A stretch of DNA of 64,000 nucleotides from Oscarella lobularis (taxonomy: Eukaryota > Porifera > Homoscleromorpha > Homosclerophorida > Oscarellidae). Below are positions 23,450-34,600 of this stretch, one piece after another. The notes under the pieces are model-generated. The model searched no databases, was not told where the DNA came from, and saw only the letters and a program-made list of their open reading frames with translations. How positions within the stretch are numbered: position 1 is the stretch's first letter; each line of letters begins with the position of its first letter. A program made the translations under genes and the position numbers. The stretch lies in NCBI RefSeq assembly GCF_947507565.1, contig NC_089194.1:310001-374000 (forward strand), in the 5' to 3' direction.

Positions 23450-23768
23450 CAAAGCGAGAACGAGGGTGAGGATGTTGTTTATGAGCGCCAACAGCAGCTG
23501 AGTCTATCAGTCTAAAAATGCACCACAGGATCTGATCTATTTGCAGCATCTTTACGACTTCAGCTAGAGTACGGGTGCTTGTAATTACCAGGTGTCGAGG
23601 GGTAGCTGATCAAAGCGAGAACGAGAGTGAGGATGTTGTTTATGAGCGCCAACAACAGCTGAGTCTATCAGTCTAAAAATGCACCACAGGATCTGATCTA
23701 TTTGCGGCATCTTTACGACTGCAGCTAGAGTATGGGTGCTTGTAATTGTACCAGGTGTCGAGGGGTAG
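23450..23768. repeat. two tandem copies of a 160-bp unit
   Basis: Unit 1 (23450-23609) and unit 2 (23611-23768) are nearly identical: 'caaagcgagaacgag', 'gaggatgttgtttatgagcg', 'cagctgagtctatcag', 'aaaatgcaccacaggatctg', ending 'ccaggtgtcgaggggtag'. Few substitutions separate them, so the duplication is recent. Confidence 0.9.
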
Positions 23769-24179
23769 TTTACATAACATCGAATATTCACGGAGCAGGT
23801 GTTACTGACTAGCAGCATTCTGCACTTGTTTGCTTCCGCTCCAGTCGTTGCATGTAGAGATCTCACGAATTCCGTACCATTGGTTTCTCGGAAACATTAG
23901 TTAGTGTATAGGAACAATGGTTTTCTGTTTCTGTATAGAGCATTGGTCGAGTTCATGCTGCGATTTTTATTGTGTTGGCTCCGGCTGTTGGACATCTGTA
24001 TCGTAATGAATTCGCCATCGTGTCCGCGTAAACTGGATTCAGAGGAAGGAGAGCATGATTGAGGAAGTAGGTACATTACCATTTGACTACCAATATTCAG
24101 TCCATTTCCTGTAGTGCTGACTGCAAAGCGGCAACCAACGCAGAAGGTTGGCAGTCTAGTCGTAGCAGACGACGATACA
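23769..24179. other. intergenic upstream of the CUB gene
   Basis: No coding feature recognised. It probably contains the promoter and 5' leader of the CUB protein gene. An AG acceptor-like 'tttcctgtag' near 24112 leaves open an upstream leader exon. Confidence 0.35.
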
Positions 24180-24662
24180 ATGAAGGCGACAGTCCTGGGA
24201 CTCTTTCACGCGCTTTTTCTAGATGCAGTTGTTGCCGAAATTGAGGAAGAGAGATACGTAAGTTCGTGCGAACCTCACATCCTTCCAAGAGGACGAGGAA
24301 CCTTGGAGTATCGTGCCCCGAACAGACGATCTATGGGCTATAACGGAACCGTTGAATGCGAATGGATGCTTCAGCCTTTGATGCTGCCTTCTGGCGTTCC
24401 GAGCAAGTGCAATCGAATGATTGCTACTTTGGAGTCTCTTCACACAGGGAGATTTCACCCAGATAAAGACGAAGTATTTTTTGATATCGTAGATACGTCA
24501 ACAGACCGAGTCTTGGCCTCTCTTTCTCGACGATCGATTGTTCCAGGTTTTCCCAAACAGTACGTTGCTTGTTCTCACAGATTGACAATTCGTTTCAAAT
24601 CGATTGATTATATGGGAAATGGAACGGTGTTTAGAATTTCTTACACAACAGATAGTGCGTAA
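24180..24662 (+). CDS. secreted single-CUB-domain protein
   Basis: One exon of 160 aa, starting at the ATG at 24180, chosen because it puts a signal peptide first (MKATVLGLFHALFLDAVV). An in-frame upstream ATG at 24114 would bury that signal. The mature part shows CUB hallmarks: a first Cys (VSSCEPH), YNGTVECEWML, two later cysteines (PSKCNRM, YVACSH) and the end YMGNGTVFRISYT. The length of about 110 residues is normal for one CUB. CUB domains bind proteins or carbohydrate outside the cell, often with calcium. No other domain is attached, so it is either a small secreted binder or the surviving part of a larger gene. Confidence 0.65.
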   Translation: MKATVLGLFHALFLDAVVAEIEEERYVSSCEPHILPRGRGTLEYRAPNRRSMGYNGTVECEWMLQPLMLPSGVPSKCNRMIATLESLHTGRFHPDKDEVFFDIVDTSTDRVLASLSRRSIVPGFPKQYVACSHRLTIRFKSIDYMGNGTVFRISYTTDSA

Positions 24663-24834
24663 CTTCAATGCATTTTGTATTAGGTATCACAACACAAAAG
24701 ATGCCCCGAGCTCTCAGCGGACTATCAATTCGAGCACAGATTGTTGTGCATAGCAAAGATCGAGTAGAATATCATACCAAACGCAAGGTCAGAAATTCGC
24801 GAGAAAAGAAATTTCAGATCAAAATAAGATGAAA

Positions 24835-24985
24835 CATGAATCTTAGCACCACGGCTCGCTGACAAGATTCACGCGCGTTCCTCCCCGTGCATCTTATCAT
24901 TCTCTTCGCCGGGCAACTTCTGTAATCGTCGTCGTTTCTCTGAAGGGTTTCAAGCCGGAATAAGCATTCCGTAGCTGAAGCCCTT
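24835..24985 (-). pseudogene. 3' end of an ankyrin-kinase paralogue
   Basis: Minus-strand frame reads ASATECLFRLETLQ then DDDYRSCPAKRMI. It aligns with the end of the kinase at 44039-47151 (PSVTECLARLEVIQ, DKEYQRCPAKRMV). Downstream DNA continues to match ('aagatgca.gg.gga', 'gagccgtgg'). The rest of the kinase is absent, so this is a relic of a third copy, in the opposite orientation. Confidence 0.7.
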
Positions 24986-25151
24986 GTATATCGCGTGAAA
25001 TTCTGGTTAGACATCACTTCAAAGTATTTTATCCAGAATATGGGCCATCGCGCCAGTCTTTTCAGAATACGGATGCCTCGCTATCATAAAACGGGCAGAA
25101 CAAAAGCTTAGAACCTAAATTACCTGAACATTCATTCAGAAATGAAAGAAT

Positions 25152-25236
25152 GTGGCGCCTGCCAGCTGCTGTCCAAAGAAAGGAGCTAGACCTACTAGCT
25201 ACTTAACTTCCCTACCTACTAGCAGCCCGCCGATAA
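25152..25236. repeat. short hairpin-ended repeat, copy 2 of 2
   Basis: Same layout as 1238-1323: 'gtggcgcctgccagctgct', then 'ggagctagacctactagcta', then 'ctactagcagcccgcc', then 'taaatcctaatgcgatgcaa'. Confidence 0.55.
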
Positions 25237-25337
25237 ATCCTAATGCGATGCAAGGACAAATGCACATTTAATTCAGAAGACAAAGAAACCAAGGTCAAGA
25301 AAAAACAAGGTTGCGGTTCATGACAAAAAGAGGAGTA

Positions 25338-28224
25338 CTACAGCTCATTCTTTTTTTGATCGTTCGGAACGGCGGCGCTGTTTCTGCTGGTGTAAAAGTA
25401 GTAGTTCTAAATGTATGACCTTAATTGAGCAATGATGACGTACATGAGCTACTTAGTGCACAAACATTTTCCTTGGACGGACACTTCGCTTCCAAACTTT
25501 GAAACCCTGTCGATTTATGTCCAACCGGCTCTAGCTGAATAAAACAGAGTAGCTAAGATATGTATAAATACTTTACTCATCATACTGCACCATGTTGTTC
25601 CAGAGAGACACTGCTGCAGTTGCGTGGCCTTTCGTGCTGAAGTGGAAACAATCAGGAGCAAAATAACTCACTGGATCAGGCTAATCGCCCGAAAATTAAT
25701 TTTAGAACTAAACAATCTGAAACAGGCATACCGGCAAAGCCATTTCCTCAAAAAACGGCTGCAAAACGACAGTAAATGTGTCCGTCGTCAACGAACCTTT
25801 AGCAGCAAGTTCACTCATTCCATTCTATATAAACAACAAGGCATAGTCAGCAAACGCAACAGCTGCTTTCCAGCTCATATCAGAACGTACTTGCATCTCG
25901 ATTGCCATTTCGTGCAAAGTACCCTCATTAAGACAATAACAAGGGCTCCTACCCAAGTGAAATCAATGTACGTAAAATATTATGTTAAATTTCATATCTG
26001 CCGAACTTACTCTTTAGGACAGCCTTCGTGTCCTTGAATTTCCCGAAGAAGCGTTACATCCACAACGTTCACCAAATTGACGAACGCTTTTGGCACCTGA
26101 GAAAAGCGACGTTTAGGTTGTGATTGTAAATTAATTAAAGCCCTTTACGCGACACGCATACGTTTTTTCATGCATCAAAGTTAATTGGTCATACATTATC
26201 TTTCAGGTAAACGAGCGCTTCCTCGACGTCTTTTAAGAAATTTTCAACCGTGATGTTATCAAAGTCGCAAAAGGGAGTCGTAATGCCCTCTACGCAACTA
26301 AAGCAGAGGTCGTTTCCGCCAATCCACAACGTGATCAACTTCCAATCTTCATCTATGTTGATGTCCTGTAAATGCAAATAATAATTCGGCAGAGAACAAT
26401 CGAAACAGCACTATACACTTCGGCGTTCCATGATTTTCTTCATATTCATAGCTTGCTTCATTAAAAGACTAACAATTTTACTGCAGGTGTTTATCATATT
26501 ACGTCTATAATTAATTGGTACCCCGAAGTTGATCCGCTCATAGCAACGTTCAAATTATTTTGGGATTCTATACTGATGCAAGGCAGCGGGGGCCGAAACG
26601 ACATTGAGGCTCCCTTCACATCAGCGTTGTAAAACTCGAGGAAATCTGTATATAGCGAGACTCAGAACATTTAATTAACGAAAAAAACGCGAGGAGGATT
26701 CTCACTAGGTATTGTCGCTGACATCGTCGCGTTTTTCAAGTAGCCGCCAATGCTATTAAAGGCAAAGGAATTTACCGTTTTGAATGAACGTCTCGTGATT
26801 CAAAGAGCAAGACGTAGTTGGCATCGATCACGTAGGGGGGAGGGGGGGGGGCTTTGGGTCTACGATAGCCTCTGGTCTCGGAACCCGAGACCCTCTCATG
26901 TGCGCTAAAGCTGCGGAGAAGGTCTGGGCAGAGATATAAGGAAAGAGAGATAGGGATAAGAAAATCCCGTCCTCACGTGACTTTTTAATGAGGGGGAACA
27001 CGCCTAGCACGAGACATTCCACTCCCACGGACCAGTATTTACCTTCTACACTTACGGCAGCGAAAACTCCATGTACAATGCGATTGCTCTTAAGAGTTCC
27101 TTTGTTATTTACCCGCGGCGATACCAGTACGTTGCTCGAACGGTACGCAACGGGTTTAGCACTAACCGTCGCGTCGGGTGGCTCGATTCACCCGAAGTTA
27201 CTCCGTCAAAAATAGTTCGGGTGCCACCCAATCTTTCACAAAAAGCGCCGTTCTGGCGTTGCGGTTCTCTTGTGTAGAAGGTAAATACTGGTCCGTGGGA
27301 GTGGAAAGTCTCGTGCTGAGGCGTGTTCCTCCTCATTAACGGGGTGGCGGAACACCAGAAGATCAGAGTGATGTTCCCTGTGATATTTATATCAAACAGG
27401 GGAAGGGTCTGGCCACGCGAGACTTTTCCATGGCCTCCATGACGCAAGGGCTACTGGTCTTCAACGGGCTCTTTGTAATTAGGTTCCTAACAAGACTTCG
27501 CGATTGGGCACTACGAGTGCGCCCAGACCCTCTCGCAGCGTTAGCGTACGAGAGAGGTTCTAGGTTTCCGAGGCTAGCTTTTCGAGCGCATCTGTACCTC
27601 CACGAGACTCCTGTGTATTCAATTATTTGCCAAAAATATGTGCTTCTGGCGTAAAATCCGGCCTAAAAGAAATTTAATTAAAACCTTGAGTTCGAGCTTC
27701 AAACCGTTATTGAATCTCCCATAGCCGCCACCACTTTGATGTCATCAGGCCGAAGTTCGTGGACTAAACATTACACAAACAATGCGTAAGCAGCTATGAA
27801 CGAGGCAGAAGATATACATACACGCGTAGAAACGCCTGTTTACCCGTGTTTGCTGGAATGCTTCGGGGAGGAAGATGCTCGCAGGAAAATTCGGCTCCAA
27901 CAGGCTATATAACATTTCTTCTGTAAGCAGAAGAAAACGCATGCACTGCTGTAATAGCTATAATCGCTATTAACGTCTTTAAGAAATAGGATTTTAGCGT
28001 CTGTAGGAAAAGAAGAAAATGTAGAATTTCTTGTACTTTGCGCTTGCATGCTTATGCGTACCAAAATTTTCTTCATATTCCTCTTGAGTCGTGACTGTGA
28101 ACAGTGCAGTCGTGATGGTAGACTGTGCGGCTGCAACTGAGTATCTTTACTCAAAACAATAACGCAACAATGAAAAGCCTTTCTCTGTACCTAACACGTA
28201 AAGGAAAACAATAGCGTTGGCCAT
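25338..28224 (-). CDS. PLB1-like: phospholipase B-like GDSL/SGNH lipase, secreted
   Basis: Sixteen exons join in frame to 396 aa: 28191-28224, 28062-28136, 27975-28000, 27844-27904, 27705-27763, 27598-27662, 26706-26752, 26522-26645, 26417-26480, 26195-26365, 26011-26096, 25891-25948, 25732-25824, 25591-25680, 25466-25534, 25338-25406. A signal peptide opens it ([17 protein letters not shown]). It matches the animal phospholipase B1 repeat: [17 protein letters not shown] (Ser nucleophile), SIGGY (Gly), WIGGNDLC (Asn), [19 protein letters not shown], and [14 protein letters not shown] (catalytic Asp and His). All catalytic residues are present. Such enzymes hydrolyse phospholipids and esters outside the cell or at its surface. 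Vertebrate PLB1 has four repeats; this has one. The intron 26753-27597 is long because it hosts a MITE. The GT used after 25466 (GTTTGT) is weak. Confidence 0.85.
26985..27339. mobile_element. MITE flanked by TTAA, about 60-bp inverted ends
   Basis: The left end TTAA-tgagg..gaacacgcct continues through 'ccactcccacggaccagt' to 'ttaccttctacac'. The right end is its near-perfect reverse complement ('gtgtagaaggtaaatactgg' to 'aggcgtgttcctcctcaTTAA'). The inverted repeats are about 60 bp with few differences. TTAA at both edges fits piggyBac-type target duplication. No transposase is encoded. It sits inside an intron of the lipase gene. Confidence 0.8.
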
Positions 28225-28329
28225 AACCTTTGCAGAGGAGAAGACGACGTACGAATGCCCCGCTCCGCTTTTACTTCCTCCTTTAATACGCGCGCCCGTG
28301 CTAATTTTATATAAAAACAGCGTCTGCAC

Positions 28330-28485
28330 TCACAAACTCCCGCAAAGGTTCTATGGCTCAGATGGAACCAATTCTGGAAATTGCTCTCCTAAGCATCCGC
28401 TACGTCTCACCACAACACGCGCCCCTGCTAATTTATATAAAAACCGCGTCGAGACGCGCACGAACTCCCGCAAATGTTCTATGAC
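28330..28485. repeat. repeat unit also present at 29495-29570 and 29575-29670
   Basis: Shared words: 'cagatggaaccaattctgg', 'attgctctcctaagcatc', 'cgtctcaccacaac', 'acgcgcccctgctaattta', 'acgaactcccgca'. The copies flank both sides of the large foldback at 28486-29460, so that element appears to have landed in a pre-existing tandem repeat. Confidence 0.75.
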
Positions 28486-29460
28486 GCTGCAACGCCCAGT
28501 GGTGTAAGGTGCTTGCGCAAACGCGAATTAAGTTAAGATATAGAACCACCCCTGACAACGGCCCCGTAACTCAATTAGCCATTTTCAGCACAGGTTTACA
28601 ACGTTATACACCAGCATACAATGATTAAATTTATTGTATATTGATTGCGACGCTTTGTCATACCAAGAGGGTGAAAATAGCGCAACAACTTTCTGTTCTA
28701 TTATAGTCCTGTTTTAATATTACCGGTACCTTCTAAGATGGCACTATTTTAGAACAGGGTCAATTTTAGAACAACCTCTTTTCTGAGTGCATAAGCAGAT
28801 GAACACTCATGCTAGTCAGTAGACACCGCCTGATAGCTACCGTGCATGGCTTGCATCGTGCACGTTGGTGCATGGTAGCCTACCATGCATGTCATCTGCA
28901 CGTACAATCTATGTCGACTTGGAATATGTCAGCTACAGTAGGGGTTGTTGCATTGCACAAGTAGCTTGTTTTTTTCAGTGGAGTGATAGTTTGACTTTTC
29001 ATCAAGTCATACTGCAGCCATTCGCTCAGTGTGTTCTAAAATCGTGTTCTAAAATAGTGTCGCCTTAGAAGGCACCATTTCGAACAGGAATATATTAGAA
29101 CAGACTCGGTACCAACGTGCACGCATGCTGATGATGATGATGCAGGCCATGCTCGGTAGCTATCAGGCGGTGACTACAGACTAGCATGAGTCTTCATCTG
29201 CTTATGCACTCAGAAAAGAGGTTGTTCTAAAATAGACCCTGTTCTAAAATAGTACCATCTTAGAAGGTACCATGTTAGAACAGGACTAAATTAGAACAAG
29301 AAGTTTTTGCGCGATTTTCACACTCTAGGTATGTGGTGTATAACGTCGTAAACCTGTGCTGAAAGTTGCTAATTGAGTTACCGGACCGTTGTCAGGGGTG
29401 GTTCTCTATCTTAACTTAATTCGCAACTGCGCAAGCACCTTACATCACGGGGCGTTGCTG
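28486..29460. mobile_element. foldback transposon-like element, about 0.97 kb
   Basis: The arms of about 380 bp are mutual reverse complements. The ends 'ctgcaacgcccagtggtg' and 'catcacggggcgttgctg' match inverted. Inside, 'aggtgcttgcgca', 'aagttaagatatagaaccac' and 'ctgagtgcataagcagatga' each reappear inverted between 29180 and 29440. The middle (about 28890-29090) is the loop. Repeated 'ttctaaaatag'/'agaacagg' words occur in both arms. No transposase is visible. Confidence 0.75.
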
Positions 29461-29494
29461 TTCTAGAATAGTCCCGATCTAATTTAGTGACTTC

Positions 29495-29670
29495 ACAGAC
29501 GCAGATGGAACCAATTCCGGGAATGGCTCTTTTACGTCTCACCACAACACGCGCCCCTGCTAATTACATAAACACCGCACGAACTCCCGCAGAGGTTCTA
29601 CGACGCAGATGGAACCAATTCTGGGAATTGCTCTCCTAAGCATCTGCTACGTACGTACGTCTCACCACAA
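29495..29670. repeat. two more copies of the 28330-28485 repeat unit
   Basis: 'cagatggaaccaattccggg' and 'cagatggaaccaattctggg' start two consecutive units, each followed by 'cgtctcaccacaac'; one then has 'acgcgcccctgctaatt'. They form the right flank of the foldback element. Confidence 0.7.
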
Positions 29671-29779
29671 CAACAAAAATCATTTTTGAACGGTGCCATC
29701 GCTGACTTCTTTTATACCACTGGATCGTTTCACAATATAGACTAGATACTGTAGCCTCGCATGCCAGGCCCTTTTCCTC

Positions 29780-30068
29780 CTATACTCTGTCGAGAGAAAA
29801 GGACAACTGGTCTCACCCGAGTACGTCTTCGTAATGTGATTGACTCGATCGTGGGTGCGGAGGAAGTCATTCACGCCTACGTTAGGTCGCACACACGGCT
29901 CCTTACAAGCCAGGATGACTTTTGGGCTATTGTATGCTGCAAGATATTGTGTCCTAGAGGTCAGTGCGACCAACCGAAGGCGTGACTTCTTCCACACCCA
30001 CAATAGAGTCAATTACATGACTCCTGACGTACTGGAGTGGGCAGGCCCTTTTCTCTCCACGGAGTACC
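29780..30068. mobile_element. second foldback, about 290 bp
   Basis: The left arm 'gagagaaaagg', 'cgagtacgtc', 'gtaatgtgattgactcgatc', 'gtgggtgcggaggaagtca' is mirrored by the right arm 'tgacttcttccacaccca', 'gagtcaattacatgactcc', 'gacgtactgg', 'ccttttctctc'. The central part spans about 29905-29960. It abuts the topoisomerase relic. Confidence 0.65.
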
Positions 30069-30077
30069 GTACCTAAC

Positions 30078-30660
30078 ATGAAACCACTTCTCATTGGATT
30101 CCTTCATCACAAGTGGTCTGCTTCTACAAGAATCAAAGTAATTTGCCAGAATGATACACTTGATATTATGAACCATTTTCACATTTTCAAGGAGCGGAAT
30201 AAGAAGTCATCAATCTATTTGCTTTTCGAAGACCCGTGCATGACTCGATATCTTGGCCATTCCAGTGTTAGACTACAAAGGATTAGAGACGCCGAAAGAG
30301 GCCGGAAGCGAAGACGTTTAGAGTGATATATCGTGTTCTTGATCAAGTGACGATCAAGCAATAAAATTTGGTAAATTCTTTGATAGTAATTATGAGTCCA
30401 ATGTGTTTATCATTCCTAGGCTTTCGCTGAGATTCTTGACGAAAACTTTAGTTGGATGACTGGCTTGTGAACGGAAGCTGGAACACGCGAGACAGATTGA
30501 GTGCGTGAGGAAAGTCGCATCTTAGCGATAGTTTGTTTTAAATCGTTTCTATACGGCAGTAATGTCGACCAATTAATTGGGGTTCAGCAATTTTGTGAAC
30601 GAGATGCTCGCGCAGTTAGCCATGGCTATAATAACAGATCGATTCCTTCCTTAGAGTGAC
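30078..30660 (+). pseudogene. unprocessed topoisomerase II pseudogene fragment
   Basis: Collinear with 17910-18580 of the complete gene. The start MKPLLIGFLHHKW matches MKGILIRFLHYKW. Further along are a degenerate 'tactacaaaggattgg' equivalent, 'cgccgaaagaggcc', an intron-like gap, then 'gcttt.gctgagat' and 'gtcgaccaatt...ttttgtgaac'. Introns are retained in place, so it arose by DNA duplication, not via mRNA. Several stops and frame changes make it non-functional. Confidence 0.8.
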
Positions 30661-30894
30661 GGTAAGTTCTAAATCATTGTAAAGACAAAGCAAGAAGTTT
30701 TACCACCCACATAGCTAAATCGCTCTGCCGTCTGCATGGCATATATATCTCTAAGGCTGGCAGAAGAACACCTAGGACCGCCGATCACATTCGCCTCCCC
30801 AGCTTTTTTGCAGTAATCTACAACTGCGACGCGCTTTGCAATCGAGATAACACGCTCAAGTTGGAAGAAAGTCGGACAGGTACCTTTAATTCCC

Positions 30895-31060
30895 GTACGG
30901 GAGTTCTCATGATTTCTCCTTATCTCTCGCGAGTAATCATGAGATGTCATGCGTTCTCAAGGCAGGCACATGAGAAATCATGAGGCACTCATGACAGGAG
31001 CATGAGAGGTCATGAGACACGCATGAGTCATGAGGAGATAATGAGAACCTCACGAAAGCT
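30895..31060. repeat. cluster of CATGAG/CTCATG words
   Basis: 'tcatgag', 'catgaga' or the reverse complement 'ctcatga' appear about ten times within 165 bp at irregular 10-20 bp spacing, with 'tctcgcgagtaatcatgaga' at the left and 'gttgtcgcgagaaaac' at the right. It looks like either a degraded palindromic repeat or a cluster of binding sites upstream of the 31611 gene. Confidence 0.55.
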
Positions 31061-31610
31061 CACGTGCTTTCCTGAGCTACAGCTAATCTCACGAGTTGTC
31101 GCGAGAAAACTGTCAACGGACGCGAACAAGACGCCACATCTATAGACGCCCGGGAGACGCCTCTATATCTTCTCCCGGAAAGTAATTGGTAAGATCGAGA
31201 TGCAAAAAAAGAGAAAATGCATTCGGAATATATTTGTGCCGTTCAATCGATTTACCGCGAACATAAATAAGAGCGCCTTTGGCAGGCGCTTTCTTTCTAT
31301 CGCGTTGAAACGACGACGCCTCTTCGTCAGTTGGAGCTTTCTGCCAGTGGCCGTTCACGAACTTGAAAAAGAACGTTGTGTGCCGAGCTTGTGTATACGT
31401 AATTTATAAGTCACACATATCAACGTTTTTTGCCTTTTCTTTCAGGTCCCTACTTTTAGAATACGCTTTCTGTACATTATCTTTTTTTGTCCGCTAGCTC
31501 CTGTCATTCGTGCGCATGCGCATCATGATGAGAAGTCTCTTCGCCGAAAGAAACAAGCGAAGTCGTCGAATCGCTTGTAAGGCGACGCTGGCAGACTATT
31601 AGAGTCGAAT

Positions 31611-34600
31611 ATGACATCGTCCGCTCGTTCTACGATCGATCGATTGACGACGATAATCGAGAAGGAAAATGACGATGATTTGAAGAGTTTTCTTTCTACG
31701 GAAGAAGGATTTCGACGTGAGCAGGTATATTGAAGTCGCGTTTTTCATTGCTGCACACCGTTTCATTCTCCTTTTCGCTAGTACGAATATGACTATTCAT
31801 TATTTCACTATGTGGCGGGAAGAGAGTTTGAGACGGCGTAGGAAGCCGAGGAATGGCTCAGCTATGCGCTTGTGCAAAAGAATCAAGGCATTGAAAAGGA
31901 ATCAGGGGTATGAATACGTCTTGGATTGGTAAATTAATTAATTGATGCGTGGATGCAGAATGAACTCCGCCCACTTCACTGTGCGTGCGAGTGGGGAAAT
32001 ATTTTTGGCGTTGAATGGCTCGTCAGTCACCGTACAAAGGTCAACGTGAAAGACATCGTATGACTTGGAATTTATTTCTTATGGTGCACTCGTCACCCTT
32101 CTTTAGGTTGAACGCACACCATATTCTCTAGCCTGTGCACATTCCGTTGACGCAATTAAGAAGATGGTCTATCTCGAAGAACATGGCTACATTTTGTCAC
32201 AACGTGATATTGTAACAGAATTGATATCAACACTCCGACAACAATAACTTTTCATTGATAGTTTGTGGCAGCTCAAAGTCAATTTTTGTCATCTGAAAAA
32301 GCAAATGAGATTTTTCGTCATCTCGTTGATGAAAAGGGATTGAGTGCTGACGCTTTAGAAGAAGAGGTGATACATGATGTGCGTTTTCCTACATGCGCAA
32401 TATTTGTTATAGCTTGGACGCACTCCTCTGCATCGTGCCTGCTTAGATGGAAGCATTTTCGGAGTGAAATCGCTCGTGGAACACAATGCTGATATCAACA
32501 GCGTCGACGTGGTTAGAAGATTTCACTTGTGATACTTTTATTCTTATTTCATCTTCAGTTGGGTAGAAATCCTTTTATTATGGCGTGTGAAAGTCGCATC
32601 AATCGTTCAGCGAAAGTTCGCTTTTTGGATGAAAAAGGAGCTGACTGCCAAGCTAAAGATCACGTGAGATGTTGTTTATTTGCTACAAATTCAATCAACA
32701 AATCGCAGTCTTTTTTATTCAGATTGGGTGGACTGCTTTGTTTCATGCCACCGCGCCCTCAGAGTGTGGAGATGACGTGAAAGATATTCTTCAATATCTT
32801 GTTATTGAAAAAGGCATTGATATCAATTCTGTTGATGAGGTTGCATTCCTACGATATTTCGCATCATGGTTTGGCAATTCTATTTTTAGGAGAGAAAGAC
32901 ACCCTTATTGTACGCATGTTGTGACCATCCTTCTTTCATCGTCATTCAGCAACTAATTGAATTAGGAGCTGATCTTTCTGCCAGAGATAAGGTTAGTCAG
33001 AATTCTCATTCCTTACTCGTTCGCTATTCAAATCTTTGTAGAAAGAACAAAATGCATTGCATATTGCTGCACTGAAGTCATATATGGACAAGTCAATTAT
33101 AAATTTATTGATTAAGAAGGGTGTTGACGTCACATGTCAAGACAAGGTGAAGTGTTTCTCTTGTAAATTAAAGAGAATTCATAAATATAAATATGAATTT
33201 CAGTACGGAATGACACCTTATGAGGTGGCACGTGATGGTAAAATGAGAGCTCTCCTTCGACAGCACTACGTACGTCATCATTTCCATTCAGTTCCCGTAT
33301 GTTATTATTGTACTAGGACACCGCACGATTTTCGGTTCTTCAACGAGAAATGGTTCCTCCAGATTCAATCAAAGTGTGCGTGGTTGGCAGCGATATGGCG
33401 GGGAAAACGACGTTTATCAATTCTCTTCTTCAACTCAATCAACCCCCACCCAAAGAAGTAGATCGCACTCCCGGGGTTGAAATTCACAAATGTGAAAATG
33501 AGGCAGTTGGCAAAGGATCGTGGTTGGACTTTGGTGCTCAACCGACATTCCACAGCGCACATAATCTCTTCTGCCGGCAATCCAATACGATGTTCGCTCT
33601 CATTCTTCCCGTTCGAGAGGAAGAAAAGATGACGTCAGAAATCGTTCATCGTCTTATAGATAAAGGACGATTTTGGTGTGCGTTCTCCAAGGCTTCGATG
33701 AGAACGCTTTCGTCTGACGAGAAGTCACTCATTCGCCTCGTCGTCATTTTCAATCTGATTGGTTTCAATGAGGAGACGGGCACTGAAGTGAGATTCCAGC
33801 TGAAAGAAGTCGTCGAAATTCTTCAGAAAGATTTCGGAGACACGTTCAGAATTTCGCACGTGATCGAAATGGATTGTAGCAAAAGCCAATCGGATCGCAT
33901 GAACGACTGCCAAGCAAAAATGAAAAAAATTCGCGAAAAAATGCTTGAGGTAAGAAATGAGGTTCTTTGGTAATCCTATGATTTCCTTTTTTCACATACA
34001 GACAGCAGAAGGTGTTCCTAAATTGTGCCAAGCCATTGAGGAGTATCTTTCTCTTCCAGACGAGAAGAGAAAGAGTCCCTTGGCATATTTTCTGACCACC
34101 GAAGAATTCGAAAAATGGGTTCCTGAAGAGGTTGGCATCACGTTGAGTGACGAAGAGAATAACGTGGTCGTCGAATATCTTGACTCATCCGGAATAGTGA
34201 GCTATTTATTTACTGGCTATTTATTAGTCTAATTCATTTAGATTATTAATCTTGGTCGTCGAATTTGCGTTCGACCAATCTGGCTTTGTCACAACGTCAT
34301 CGGTCCACTTCTCGCTCCGCCCTATTTTGTCGTCGCCATGCCAACCAAAAAATCTGCAATGGCATCAAAGGAAGACATGGCATCGGCTCTGAGGGCTTTT
34401 AAAAATCATCTCAAGCAAAAGGGTCATCCGTCTCCATTCGTGACGTCAGTTGACGAAGCAATTGACGTTCTTCTTTATCTTGAACTCTGCATCCCGATTG
34501 AAGGCAAGCCTGGAATGTATCAGATTCCCGCTCTCCTTGAAGATACAACTCCTCGCGACGCGTGGGGCGAAGATTCGACGCTTGACGTGTATCGTGGCCA

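Noticed and set aside
26706-26830. Lipase apparently lacking its GDS serine block
   Set aside because: The block was found further upstream (27705-27763), separated by an intron enlarged by a MITE; the gene is complete.
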